Positions 28,602 through 37,377 of a stretch of 64,000 bases of DNA are shown here, piece by piece. The notes beneath the pieces were generated by a model. The model did no database searches. It worked only from the letters and a program-made list of their open reading frames with translations, and was not told the origin of the DNA. The stretch covers positions 62,001-126,000 of the forward strand of contig NZ_MTQO01000049.1 of NCBI RefSeq assembly GCF_001984155.1. Direction: 5' to 3'. Position 1 is the first letter of the stretch; every line of letters starts with the position of its first letter. A program made the position numbers and the translations under genes. Origin of the DNA: Actinosynnema sp. ALI-1.44 (GTDB taxonomy: Bacteria; Actinomycetota; Actinomycetes; Mycobacteriales; Pseudonocardiaceae).

Positions 28602-31421
28602 GTGAAGTTCGAGGTACTCGGGCCGGTGGCGATCCGGACCGGCACCGGTCGCGTGGCCATGGGCGGACAGCTGCGGAGCACGCTGCTCGGCGTCCTGCTG
28701 GCCCGGGCCAACCGGCCGGTCCCGGTCAGCACGCTGGCCGACGCGATGTGGAACGACGCCGTGGACGACCGGACGCCGCAGAAACTGCACCTGCACGTGC
28801 ACAAGCTGCGCCGGGCTCTTGACGATCCCGATCGCGTGTCGTTCAGCGCTGGTGGCTACCAGCTGCGAGTACTGCCCGGCGAGCTCGACGCCGAACGCTT
28901 CGAGTCACTGGCCGACGAGGCCACCGCGCTCGTGACGGCCGATCCGCGCCGCGCTGCCGAGTTGCTGCGCGACGCGCTCGGCCTGTGGCGTACCGAGCCG
29001 TATCAGGGTTTGGACGTGCCGGTGCTGGCCGGTGAGGCGCGACGGCTGAACGACCGCAGACTGGTCGCAGCCGAGACGCTGTACGAGGCCGAACTGGGAT
29101 GCGGCAGGCACGCCGCGATCGTCGGTGAGCTCACCGCTCTGGTCGAAGCGCATCCGTTGCGTGAACGGCTGCACGGACTGCTGATGACAGCGCTGCACCG
29201 CTGCGAACGGCAGGCCGACGCGCTGGCCGTGTACCGCAAGGCCCGTGCGGTGATCGTCGACGAGCTCGGTGTGGAACCCGGGCCGGGACTGCGTGGGATC
29301 GAGCAGCGGATCCTCGCCGGGCAGCCGCTCGGGCCGCTGCTCACCGCGCCCGCCCAGCTGCCGCATGTGACCGGGGAGTTCACCGGGCGCGCGGCCGATT
29401 TATCTACTTTGGACTCGGTGGCCGCCTCGTCGCCGATCGTCGCGATCACCGGCACGGCGGGCGTCGGCAAGACGACCCTGGCCGTGCACTGGGCTCACCG
29501 CAACCGGGACAAGTTCCCCGACGGCCAGCTGTACGTCGATCTGCGGGGCCACGGACCGGAGAAACCCCTGCCCGCCCGGGATGTGCTGGCGAGTCTCCTG
29601 CGCACGCTGGGTGTCCACGGCGCCGGAGTCCCGGCCGACCAGGACGAGCGAGCCGCCCGGTTGCGCACCCTGGTGGACGGCAAACGAATCCTGCTGGTGC
29701 TGGACAACGCCGCGTCCGCCGACCAGGTGCGGCCGCTGCTGCCCGGATCGCCGTCCTGTCTCGTACTGGTGACCAGCAGGGACACGGTGGCCGGGCTCGT
29801 CGCGCGGGACGGCGCGCACCGCGTGGATCTCGACCGGCTCACGCCCGGCGAGGCGTTCGACCTGATCCGCGCGGTCGCCGGGAGCCGCGTCGACGCCGAA
29901 CGCGAGGCCACGGCCGCACTGGCGGAACGGTGCGCCCGGTTGCCGCTGGCGATCCGGATCGCGGCCGAACTGATCTCGACCCGTCGGGGCAGCGACGTCG
30001 CCGACCTCGTCGCCGAACAGAACACACTGGACCTGCTCGACGCGGGCGGTGACCCGCGGACCGCGGTCCGCGCGGTGTTCTCGTGGTCGTACCGCCACCT
30101 CCCGCCGGACGCTGCCCGGCTGTTCCGGCTGTCCGGCGTGTCCCCGGATGTCAGCCTGCACGCACTGGCCGCGCTGGCCGGACAGGGGGTGCGGGAGACG
30201 CAGCGCTCGCTCGACGTCCTGGTTCGCGCGAACCTCGTCGAACCGTTGCCTGCCCGGCGTTTCCACGTCCACGACCTGCTGCGCGCGTACTCGGTCGAGC
30301 TGGCCGAGCCGACACGATCCGAAGCCGTCGCCCGCCTGCTCGACTGGTACCTGCACATGGCGGCGACGGCGATGGATCTGATCTCGCCACACGAAGCGCG
30401 GCCCCAGATCCCCGTGCCCGTCGCGGAGGCTGTGCGGTTGGCCGATCGTCACGACGCCGTGCGGTGGCTCGACGCGGAGCGCGCCAACCTGGTGGCCGCG
30501 GCAGGGCCGGACCAACCGGCGTACACCGCGCGCCTGTCCCCGATCCTTTGGCGTTACCTGGAAAACGGCGGATACAACGACGAAGCTCTGACGTTGCACG
30601 GGTTGGCGCTGGCTGAAGCGGACCAGCGCGGAGATCGCGCCGCCGCCGGTGCCGCGCTCACCAGACTTGGGGTCGCACACCTCCGCCTGTGGCACAACGA
30701 CATCGCCATCGATCACCTGACACGGGCGTTGCGTGCGCACGAGTCGTTCGACGACCGTTCCGCACTGGCCGCCGTGCTGAACAACCTCGGTCTCGCCTAC
30801 GCGCTCACCAGCAGGTTCCGCGAAGCGGCCGACCACTACGAGCAGGCGTTGGTCCTGCGTCCCGACCGCCACACCGCGGCGATCCTGACCAACCTCGGCG
30901 ACATGTACCGGCGGCTCGGCGACCACCGGCGAGCGGCCGTGCTCCTCGACGAGGCACTTGCCACCGCCAACGGCCAGATCGAGGCGTTCGCGTTGTGCCA
31001 CCTCGCCGCGTTGCGCGTGGACACCGGCCACTACGACGAGGCAATCGCCTTGCTGCACAAGACGTTGATCGTCGTCAAGGACTCCGGCAACCAACTGGCC
31101 GAAGGCGAGGCCAGATACTTCCTCGGCGCGGCCTTCGGCAGGCTCGGCGACCACGAACGCGCGTTCGGCCACTACCGCGAAGCGTGGGAATCTGCCGTCA
31201 CCATGGGAAACCGGCAACTGCAGGCGCAGGTGTCGAACGCGTTGGCCGAACTGCACCACGCCCAAGGCAGCGCCGCCGAGGCGGTACAGCACCACAAAGC
31301 CGCCTGCGCGATCGCCACGGCGATCGGCGACCGCTACGAGGAAGCCCGCGCGTACGCGGGCCTCGGTGAAGCCGAACGGGCCACTGTCATCTTCGCCGAG
31401 CTCGGTCTGCCGTCACGATGA
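28602..31421 (+). CDS. AfsR/SARP-family regulator with NB-ARC and TPR domains
   Basis: A protein of 939 residues. An OmpR-like winged helix spans about 1-90 (LRSTLLGVLLARANRPV, then TPQKLHLHVHKLRRAL) and a bacterial transcriptional activation domain about 96-240. An NB-ARC ATPase follows at about 260-560 with P-loop GTAGVGKTT at 284-292 and LLVLDNAAS as Walker B, then a run of TPR units to the end. This is the AfsR layout: an ATP-dependent activator, often of secondary-metabolite or stress genes. It sits four bases after the PQQ dehydrogenase gene, probably in one transcript. No biosynthetic cluster is adjacent. Its 3' end overlaps the convergent gene by nine bases. Confidence 0.93.
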   Translation: MKFEVLGPVAIRTGTGRVAMGGQLRSTLLGVLLARANRPVPVSTLADAMWNDAVDDRTPQKLHLHVHKLRRALDDPDRVSFSAGGYQLRVLPGELDAERFESLADEATALVTADPRRAAELLRDALGLWRTEPYQGLDVPVLAGEARRLNDRRLVAAETLYEAELGCGRHAAIVGELTALVEAHPLRERLHGLLMTALHRCERQADALAVYRKARAVIVDELGVEPGPGLRGIEQRILAGQPLGPLLTAPAQLPHVTGEFTGRAADLSTLDSVAASSPIVAITGTAGVGKTTLAVHWAHRNRDKFPDGQLYVDLRGHGPEKPLPARDVLASLLRTLGVHGAGVPADQDERAARLRTLVDGKRILLVLDNAASADQVRPLLPGSPSCLVLVTSRDTVAGLVARDGAHRVDLDRLTPGEAFDLIRAVAGSRVDAEREATAALAERCARLPLAIRIAAELISTRRGSDVADLVAEQNTLDLLDAGGDPRTAVRAVFSWSYRHLPPDAARLFRLSGVSPDVSLHALAALAGQGVRETQRSLDVLVRANLVEPLPARRFHVHDLLRAYSVELAEPTRSEAVARLLDWYLHMAATAMDLISPHEARPQIPVPVAEAVRLADRHDAVRWLDAERANLVAAAGPDQPAYTARLSPILWRYLENGGYNDEALTLHGLALAEADQRGDRAAAGAALTRLGVAHLRLWHNDIAIDHLTRALRAHESFDDRSALAAVLNNLGLAYALTSRFREAADHYEQALVLRPDRHTAAILTNLGDMYRRLGDHRRAAVLLDEALATANGQIEAFALCHLAALRVDTGHYDEAIALLHKTLIVVKDSGNQLAEGEARYFLGAAFGRLGDHERAFGHYREAWESAVTMGNRQLQAQVSNALAELHHAQGSAAEAVQHHKAACAIATAIGDRYEEARAYAGLGEAERATVIFAELGLPSR

Positions 31422-31757
31422 CCAGCGGTTGTCCCGCGTCGGTGGCGCCGCGCGCATGATCGGCTCGTCGAAGCCGTCGTCGGCCACCGGCTCCGGCTCG
31501 CGCCGTGTCGGTGGTTCGTCGACCGGCTGTTGGTTCGCGGCACGCACCAGGTCCTCATGGCTCGTGCCACGCATGGCCTCGGTCACGTGCTGGGCCGCGG
31601 TCACGAAGATCTCCCGGTACGCCGAGCCGGACGCGGCCTCGCGCAACGTCATCCGGCCGGACCGCACCTGCGTGGCCATCTCGGCGAGCAGCTTGTCGGG
31701 CCCGGCGGCCATCTGCCGCAGGACCGCGTCCAACTGCCGTCGTGTCGTCTCGTCCAT
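31413..31757 (-). CDS. Small hypothetical partner of the WXG-like protein
   Basis: A protein of 114 residues with no signal or membrane segment. The first 70 residues are helical (RRQLDAVLRQMAAGPDKLLA, then REIFVTAAQHVTEAM). The last 40 are Pro/Asp/Arg-rich and likely disordered. The start ATG follows the stop of the WXG-like gene by two bases, so the two are coupled. It could be a chaperone or partner of that secreted protein. No family is recognised. Confidence 0.65.
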   Translation of the reverse strand: MDETTRRQLDAVLRQMAAGPDKLLAEMATQVRSGRMTLREAASGSAYREIFVTAAQHVTEAMRGTSHEDLVRAANQQPVDEPPTRREPEPVADDGFDEPIMRAAPPTRDNRWSS

Positions 31758-31759
31758 GC

Positions 31760-32902
31760 CTACACCACTCCCGGGTGCTGGTAGCCGGCGTTCACGTCCT
31801 CGGGCAGACCGAGCTTGTCCAACAGGGAAACCGGCATCTTGTCGGGCAGGTCGGCGATCGAGCCGATGATCTCGCCGAGCCGGACGACGTCGACCACGAA
31901 CGTGCAGATCGAGACCACGTAGCCGATCGCCTCCCAGATCTTCAGCAGCGTCGCCGCGAGAGAACTGGTCGCGCCCAGTGACACACCGCCGGTGGACACG
32001 GCGAACCCGGCCATGGCGAGCAGGCCGAGCACCTGGTCGATGATCGTGTTCAGCATGTCGTTGAGCACCTGCTGCGCGTGGAAGGCGATGTCGACGTACT
32101 CCACATACGTCCGGTACAGGAAATCGAAGAACTCGGCCTCGGCCAGCATCGCCACCCGCAACTGCTGGAAGAACGCGATCGCGTTGTCTGCCGCGTTGCC
32201 GGCCCACACCTGTGTCAGCCCCGCGTCCGAGTAGTGCAGGTTCTCGGCCATGGCCAGGAGCGCGGACTGGCAGTTGCGCCACACGACCGCGCAGCCGCCG
32301 TACGCCTCCCAGTCACCGCTGAACAGCTTCACGACCTCGTCGACCGGGTCGACGCCGAAAGTGTCCTTCAGGAACCGGCGCAGGTAGTACGCGATGCTGA
32401 CGCCGTCACCGATGGTGTGCACCAGCCAGTCGATCTGCGAGGCCTTCGGCACCAGGACCGCCGGGTCCGGGTGCGTCAGTTCGTCCTCCGGCTCCGCCAG
32501 GTCCTGGAACGCGTACGCCGCGTCGGTGACGCCCACCTCCGCGGTGTCCTCGGGCGGGTACGGCGCTGTGCCGACCGGGTACGTGGCGTCCAGCGAGGCC
32601 TCCGTCTCGCTGTCGGTCTGCCGGTACCAGTCGGCCGCGAGCCGCACGTTCCCGGCGGAGTTGACCACGATGCGGCACAGCTGGTTCATCCGGGCGGTGG
32701 CCTCCGCCTTGACCATCCCGTGCGACCTGCCGAGATAACCGAACAGCACGCCTTCCTGCGCGACACCCGGCGTCATGGCGTTCCAGTCCATTCCGGCCTG
32801 CCGCTCGAAGTACTGCCTGACCGCCTCCGCGTCGGCGGCTGAGCGGTCGACCAGGTCCGCGAACTTGTCCAGCCCGGCCTCGTCGACCTTGAACGACGAC
32901 AT
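31760..32902 (-). CDS. Type VII secretion-type (WXG-like) protein
   Basis: A protein of 380 residues. The N-terminal 100 residues resemble ESX target domains (FKVDEAGLDKFADLVDRSAA, then a helix at AEATARMNQLCRIVV). A second helical region carries WAGNAADNAIAFFQQL, a W-x-G turn between helices, and is followed by hydrophobic, Ala/Gly-rich segments (LLAMAGFAVSTGGVSLGATS). This layout is typical of substrates of type VII secretion in actinobacteria. No ESX machinery genes are in the window. It is co-transcribed with the 114-residue gene and divergent from the AMP-binding enzyme. Confidence 0.7.
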   Translation of the reverse strand: MSSFKVDEAGLDKFADLVDRSAADAEAVRQYFERQAGMDWNAMTPGVAQEGVLFGYLGRSHGMVKAEATARMNQLCRIVVNSAGNVRLAADWYRQTDSETEASLDATYPVGTAPYPPEDTAEVGVTDAAYAFQDLAEPEDELTHPDPAVLVPKASQIDWLVHTIGDGVSIAYYLRRFLKDTFGVDPVDEVVKLFSGDWEAYGGCAVVWRNCQSALLAMAENLHYSDAGLTQVWAGNAADNAIAFFQQLRVAMLAEAEFFDFLYRTYVEYVDIAFHAQQVLNDMLNTIIDQVLGLLAMAGFAVSTGGVSLGATSSLAATLLKIWEAIGYVVSICTFVVDVVRLGEIIGSIADLPDKMPVSLLDKLGLPEDVNAGYQHPGVV

Positions 32903-32995
32903 GGTGGTGACTCCCCTCCTCGGCCCCGGGCGGCATGGTGCAGGCGGGTGCTTTCCTCCGGCTTTCCCGGCGTGCCGATCACTAAGGTGAGGTCC

Positions 32996-34363
32996 ATGTC
33001 GTTCCCGGACGCGGTCTTCGCCGCACTGCGCACCGAACCGTCACGAATCGCTGTCGAACACGGGTCGCGCGAAGTGACCAGGGCCGACCTGCTGCGCCTG
33101 ACCAGCCGGATCGCCGCCGGGATGCGCGCGGCGGGCGTCAAGCGCGGCTCAGGCGTCGCGATGACCACGTCGGTGACGCCGGAGGCACTGGCCGCGTACC
33201 TGGCCGCATGGGCGTTGGGCGCGCGGGTCGTCGGGATCCGGCCGGGCTTCAGCGACAAGCAGCTCGACCACATCCTCAGCGGCGGTCTCGACCTGACCGT
33301 CACGGACGCCGAACTGCCGGACCTGCTGGAAACCGACGACGAGCCGCTGCTGCTGACCTCGCGGCCTGGCGACGTGGCCCGCCTGGTCTACACAAGCGGG
33401 AGCACGGGCCTGCCGAAGGCGTGCGCGCAGACCTACGAGGCGCTTTCCGCGCACTACACGTGGAATCCGGACAGCTGGGACACCGCGACCACGGCGATGG
33501 CCGCGGCCTGTGACCGTTATCTGCTGTTCGGCAGCCTGGCGAGTGTCGTGGTGCAGGACTACCTGGCGTTGTGCCTGCTGCACGGCGGGACCGCGGTGAT
33601 CCCGGAGGAACTGGACTTTCCCCGTGTGCTGGCGGACCTGCGGATCACGTTCACGATCATGAACGTGCCCCGGCTGTACGCGATTCTGGATTCGTTGCGG
33701 GACAACCCGGTTGACCTAAGCAGCCTGCGAGGCATGATCGTCGCGGGCTCGCCGCTGGCCCCGCACCGGCTGCGCGAGGCGATGGACCGCATCGGGCCCG
33801 TGATCTACCACCACTACGGCCAGAGCGAGACCAACGGCCTGACCATCACCACCCCGGCGGACATCGCCGCCGGACACGACGAAACAGTCGGAAAACCCCA
33901 CGGCAGCGCGGAGATCGAGATCCGCGACGGCGAGATCTGGGCCCGCACACCGTGGATGATGCGCGAGTACTGGGAAAACCCGACCGAGACAGCGGAAATC
34001 CTGGTCGACGGCTGGATCCGCACCCGAGACCTCGGGGTCCTGCGGGACGGCTGGCTGCACCTGACCGGCCGCGCCCGCGACGTCGTGATCGTCAATGGCT
34101 ACCCGCTGTACGCCGGTCCGATCGAACGAGCACTGGCCACCCACCCGGACGTCGACCAGGCGTACGTGCTCGGCCCGGAGGAGGTGCTGCACGCCTTCGT
34201 GATCCCCCGGCCAGGCAGGCAACCCGACCCGGTCGAGCTGTCCACAGTGGTCCGCGATGAACTCGGCACGGACAGCGTGCCGACGACGATCACGTTCGTC
34301 GACTCGGTCCCACTTGCCCCGAGCGGAAAACCGGACAAGCAGGCACTGCTCCGCGGCGACTAG
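32996..34363 (+). CDS. AMP-binding acyl-CoA synthetase/ligase
   Basis: A protein of 455 residues of the adenylate-forming family. Motifs are the P-loop LVYTSGSTGLPKA, YHHYGQSETNG (A5), the hinge region WIRTRDLG and LTGRARDVVIVNGYPLY, and the catalytic Lys near the end (PLAPSGKPDKQALL). It activates a carboxylic acid as acyl-AMP, probably for transfer to CoA; the substrate is unknown. It is shorter than usual acyl-CoA synthetases because the N-terminal domain is compact. The ATG at 32996 has AAGGTGAGG upstream. Confidence 0.87.
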   Translation: MSFPDAVFAALRTEPSRIAVEHGSREVTRADLLRLTSRIAAGMRAAGVKRGSGVAMTTSVTPEALAAYLAAWALGARVVGIRPGFSDKQLDHILSGGLDLTVTDAELPDLLETDDEPLLLTSRPGDVARLVYTSGSTGLPKACAQTYEALSAHYTWNPDSWDTATTAMAAACDRYLLFGSLASVVVQDYLALCLLHGGTAVIPEELDFPRVLADLRITFTIMNVPRLYAILDSLRDNPVDLSSLRGMIVAGSPLAPHRLREAMDRIGPVIYHHYGQSETNGLTITTPADIAAGHDETVGKPHGSAEIEIRDGEIWARTPWMMREYWENPTETAEILVDGWIRTRDLGVLRDGWLHLTGRARDVVIVNGYPLYAGPIERALATHPDVDQAYVLGPEEVLHAFVIPRPGRQPDPVELSTVVRDELGTDSVPTTITFVDSVPLAPSGKPDKQALLRGD

Positions 34364-34383
34364 CCTGATATTCCCTTGGCGCA

Positions 34384-34399
34384 TGACACTTTCATGTCA
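34384..34399. repeat. Short inverted repeat TGACA-N6-TGTCA
   Basis: TGACA (34384-34388) and TGTCA (34395-34399) lie shortly after the AMP-ligase stop, in the 317-base gap before the Uma2 gene. It may mark a promoter or operator for the small gene candidate at 34494. Confidence 0.3.
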
Positions 34400-34446
34400 A
34401 ACTCGTCAGTGCTGAAGGCTGCGGCACGGAGTAGGTTCGCCTTATT

Positions 34447-34467
34447 GGTTCAATCTTCAACTGAACC
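34447..34467. promoter_or_regulatory. Inverted repeat GGTTCA-N9-TGAACC
   Basis: Perfect six-base arms, 26 bases before the start of the 49-residue reading frame at 34494. The placement fits an operator of that small gene. Confidence 0.35.
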
Positions 34468-34493
34468 GGATCGCGTCCGAGGGGACCACGGAG

Positions 34494-34643
34494 ATGGCCA
34501 AGCACGAAGCAGGACCAAGCACACCGGCGTTCGAGATTCCGGCAGCCGACCGGGATCATTCACCCAAGCACAGCAAGGACACCCCGCACCCGCCTAGGTT
34601 GCGCGTGGTCGTCGATGTGAAGAACTCCCGCAGGGCCAGCTGA
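34494..34643 (+). CDS. Possible small protein of 49 residues
   Basis: An ATG frame of 49 codons in an otherwise empty gap of 317 bases. The product is polar and Pro/His/Lys-rich (HEAGPSTPAFEIPAADRD in the first half) and ends in the hydrophobic-basic stretch RLRVVVDVKNSRRAS. GAGGGG lies about ten bases upstream. Third-position GC is about 75 percent, lower than the neighbours. No family is recognised and it may not be translated. Confidence 0.35.
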   Translation: MAKHEAGPSTPAFEIPAADRDHSPKHSKDTPHPPRLRVVVDVKNSRRAS

Positions 34644-34680
34644 ACTTTGCCCTCGCAGGCGCAGCGACCGGCCAAGGTGC

Positions 34681-35262
34681 TCAGAACTGGAGTTTCGCGA
34701 GGTCCAGCGTGATCGGCGTCGGCCCGGCCGTGACTGCCGCCGATTCCTTGCCCTCAAGGACGTTCTCACCCACGTACTGCCCGTCCGTCAAACGATGAGC
34801 GGTCAACCGAAGCCCACGGAGATCATCCTGTTCGATGATCCACACGAACGGAACACCAGCATTGGCGTAACCAGCGAGTTTCGTGTCTCGTTCCGCCCGA
34901 GTGTTGCCGGGAGACCATATCTCGACAGCGAGTTCCAGTGCGTCGGGCGCGAAGCTCGCACCCGAGGGCTCGTGATTCAGGATGACGACATCCGGAATCA
35001 GTGCCGTCCGCCACGCCGTGGAGATCCGCACATTCACCGCCGGAACCACGTACAGGCCGGTCCGCCCTGCCTCGTCAAGGGCGTCCTCGATCTGTCGGAC
35101 CAATCGCGAGGACGCGAACTGGTGTTCGCCGGAAGGTGCGGGAGTCAAGTGGAGGTATCCAAAGATCAGTTCGAGGCGCGACCCGTCGACCGGAGGGTCC
35201 AGCGCCAGCCATTCCTCAACGGTGTACGGGCCGATCATCGGGTGCTGCAGAGCTGCGGACAT
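34681..35262 (-). CDS. Uma2-family (DUF820) nuclease-fold protein
   Basis: A protein of 193 residues with the Uma2/DUF820 pattern of the PD-(D/E)xK nuclease superfamily: TVEEWLALDPPVDGSRLELI, then IPDVVI, LAVEIWSPGNTRAERDTKLA and GVPFVWII. The acidic and Lys residues of the nuclease core are present. Cellular targets of this very common family are not established. The ATG at 35262 has GGAGGTGGAG upstream. It lies in the accessory region between the AMP-ligase and the TetR gene. Confidence 0.88.
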   Translation of the reverse strand: MSAALQHPMIGPYTVEEWLALDPPVDGSRLELIFGYLHLTPAPSGEHQFASSRLVRQIEDALDEAGRTGLYVVPAVNVRISTAWRTALIPDVVILNHEPSGASFAPDALELAVEIWSPGNTRAERDTKLAGYANAGVPFVWIIEQDDLRGLRLTAHRLTDGQYVGENVLEGKESAAVTAGPTPITLDLAKLQF

Positions 35263-35321
35263 GCGCTCCACCTCCAATCTCGGCTTCACCTCAGTGTCCC
35301 ACGCCAACCGCCGTCGTGCGA

Positions 35322-35954
35322 CTATCGGTGGACCTTGGGCTTGTGCTCCAGGTGGGACAGGCCGTTCCACGCCAGGTTGACCAGGTGCGCCGCCACGTCC
35401 GACTTGCGCGGCTTGCGGACGTCCAGCCACCACTGCCCGGTCAACGCGACCATGCCGACCAAGGCCTGCGCGTACAACCCGGCCAGTTTCGCGTCGTAAC
35501 CACGTGACGAGAAGTGCACGCCCAGAATGTGCTCGACGTGGCTGGCGATGTCCGACAGCAGGCTGGAGAACGTCCCGTGCGCACTCGCCACCGGTGAATC
35601 CCGCACCAGGATCCGGAACCCGTCGGTCGACGTGTCCACATAGTCCAGCAACGCCGTCGCCGCGTGCTCCAGCAGCGTGCGGGGGTGCATCTCCTCCGAC
35701 AGCGACTCGGTGATCGCCGACAGGAGGTAGTCCATCTCGCGGTCCACCACCACCGCGTAGATGCCTTCCTTGCCACCGAAGTGCTCGTACACCACCGGCT
35801 TGCTCACGCCGGCGCGGTGCGCGATCTCCTCGACCGACGCACCGTCGAAGCCCTTTTCGGCGAACAACGACCGAGCGACGTCGAGCAGTTGCCGCCGACG
35901 TTGGGTCCCGGTCATCCGTACCCGCGTCGGCGGCCCTGCCTCGTTACGTCGCAC
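35322..35954 (-). CDS. TetR-family regulator of the desaturase operon
   Basis: A protein of 210 residues. The DNA-binding helices lie at about 18-66 (RRRQLLDVARSLFAEKGFDG, then IAHRAGVSKPVVYEHFGGKE). The ligand domain is helical. It starts at a GTG 18 bases after the desaturase stop, so both form one operon. A long palindrome 5' of the desaturase is the obvious candidate for its operator, which would make it an autoregulator of fatty-acid desaturation that perhaps senses acyl-CoA. This is inferred from position. Confidence 0.87.
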   Translation of the reverse strand: MRRNEAGPPTRVRMTGTQRRRQLLDVARSLFAEKGFDGASVEEIAHRAGVSKPVVYEHFGGKEGIYAVVVDREMDYLLSAITESLSEEMHPRTLLEHAATALLDYVDTSTDGFRILVRDSPVASAHGTFSSLLSDIASHVEHILGVHFSSRGYDAKLAGLYAQALVGMVALTGQWWLDVRKPRKSDVAAHLVNLAWNGLSHLEHKPKVHR

Positions 35955-35972
35955 CGGCCTACAGTAGCCAGC

Positions 35973-36932
35973 TCAGTCCTTGCCAACCGCCAAACGGGCC
36001 AGCCGCTGCTCGGTCGGCCAGCGCACGTCGTACACCCAGCCGAACTTCTCGAAGATCCAGATCAGCCGCGCCGAGGTGTCGATCTGGCCGCGCTGCACAC
36101 CGTGCCGGGCACAGGTCGGGTCGGCGTGGTGCAGGTTGTGCCACGACTCGCCGAAGGACAGGATCGCCAGCGGCCAGAAGTTGGCCGCCTTGTCGCGGCT
36201 CTTGAACGGGCGCTCGCCGATCATGTGGCAGATCGAGTTGGTCGACCACGTCACGTGGTGCAGGATCGCCACCCGCACGAACCCGGCCCAGAAGAACGCC
36301 GTGAACGCTCCCCACCACGACATCGTCACCAGGCCGCCGATCAGTGCGGGCAGCAGGAACGTGGCGACGGTGAGCGGGATGAACAGCTTGTTGACCCGGA
36401 CGATGTCCTTGTCGGCCATCAGGTCGGGCGCGAAGCGCTGCTTGTTGGTGACATTGTTCTCAAAGATCCAGCCCATGTGCGCGTGCCAGAAACCGCGCGC
36501 CAGCGCCCACGGCGACGTGCCGAACAGCCACGGCGAGTGCGGGTCGCCCTCACGGTCGGAGAACGCGTGGTGCCTGCGGTGGTCGGCCACCCACGTGATC
36601 GGCGGCGACTGGACCGCCATGCTGCCCATCACCGCGAGCATGATCCGCATCGGCCGCTTGGCCTTGTACGAGTTGTGCGTGAACAGCCGGTGGTAGCCGA
36701 CGGTCACGCCGAGGCCGCTGAAGTAGAAGAAGAACAGCGACAGGCCGACGTCCAGCCAGCTCAACCCCCAACCCCACAGCAACGGGACGGCCGCGATGAG
36801 CGCCGCGAACGGCACCAGGATGAACACGTACACCGCGATCTGCGTCGCCAGATTCCGCTGGCCCTCGAACAGCGGCCGCGGACCGCTGCCCGAAGCCTCC
36901 TGGTCCTCGGATTTGTCGAGGGTTGTTGTCAT
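35973..36932 (-). CDS. Acyl-CoA/fatty acid desaturase (delta-9 type)
   Basis: A membrane protein of 319 residues with the three histidine boxes of the di-iron desaturases: HRLFTH, HRRHH and HNLHH, plus hydrophobic pairs (VFILVPFAALIAAVPLLWG and others). It inserts a cis double bond in saturated acyl chains and resembles DesA3-type enzymes. I prefer the ATG at 36932 with GAGG seven bases upstream over the GTG two codons earlier. A near-consensus iron box and a 31-base palindrome lie immediately upstream. The enzyme needs iron, so iron control would make sense. Confidence 0.92.
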   Translation of the reverse strand: MTTTLDKSEDQEASGSGPRPLFEGQRNLATQIAVYVFILVPFAALIAAVPLLWGWGLSWLDVGLSLFFFYFSGLGVTVGYHRLFTHNSYKAKRPMRIMLAVMGSMAVQSPPITWVADHRRHHAFSDREGDPHSPWLFGTSPWALARGFWHAHMGWIFENNVTNKQRFAPDLMADKDIVRVNKLFIPLTVATFLLPALIGGLVTMSWWGAFTAFFWAGFVRVAILHHVTWSTNSICHMIGERPFKSRDKAANFWPLAILSFGESWHNLHHADPTCARHGVQRGQIDTSARLIWIFEKFGWVYDVRWPTEQRLARLAVGKD

Positions 36933-36952
36933 TCGCACACCTCACGCGTGAC

Positions 36953-36971
36953 TTAGGTCAGCCTTACCTAC
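36953..36971. promoter_or_regulatory. Near-consensus DtxR/IdeR iron box
   Basis: TTAGGTCAGCCTTACCTAC matches the iron-box consensus TTAGGTTAGSCTAACCTAA at 16 of 19 positions by eye. It ends 21 bases before the desaturase ATG, where the promoter or transcript start should be. It overlaps the outer arm of the adjacent palindrome by five bases. Confidence 0.6.
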
Positions 36972-36997
36972 GATGTCGTAACTTACGACAGGGTAGG
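36967..36997. promoter_or_regulatory. 31-base palindromic operator upstream of desaturase-TetR operon
   Basis: The inner arms GTCGTAA (36975-36981) and TTACGAC (36983-36989) and the outer arms CCTAC (36967-36971) and GTAGG (36993-36997) share one centre at 36982. This is the size and symmetry of a TetR-family operator, and a tetR gene lies in the operon it precedes. Confidence 0.65.
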
Positions 36998-37186
36998 TTG
37001 CCTGGACGGCGCCGCGCCACCCCGCCAACCGTTAATTCGATCGTCTACCACGACACTGGGAATACCCGCTGTGACGCTGCTAACGCCCGTTCGGGTAGTA
37101 CCCGGGGAGAAAATCCACCGGGGGTCTGTCGCTCGCCAACCCCGCTCGTGCGACGATGTCCCACCGTGAGCCCTCACCGGCTCTGG

Positions 37187-37257
37187 TCCGCCGTGGTGTA
37201 AAGGCAGCACCTCAGATTTTGGTTCTGATGGTCCAGGTTCGATCCCTGGCGGCGGAG
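37187..37257 (+). tRNA. tRNA-Gln (anticodon TTG)
   Basis: A cloverleaf can be drawn: acceptor TCCGCCG/CGGCGGA with discriminator G, anticodon stem-loop CAGATTTTGGTTCTG with TTG at the anticodon position, and T-arm CCAGG-TTCGATC-CCTGG. CCA is not encoded. The length is 71 bases. It lies just before the GGDEF gene. Confidence 0.92.
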
Positions 37258-37377
37258 CGGTCAAGGTTGAACGGTTGATGGGCAGGGGGTGCACCGCTGC
37301 GCAGCGAGTCGGACGAGGGGCACCCGCCCGCGCTGGATGAGAAGTCCGACGCGTGGCTGGTCGGTCGCGCCAGTGAG

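Noticed and set aside
34376-34597. 73-codon frame in the gap after the AMP-ligase gene
   Set aside because: It starts without a ribosome site and its sequence is low-complexity. The overlapping 49-codon frame is more plausible.
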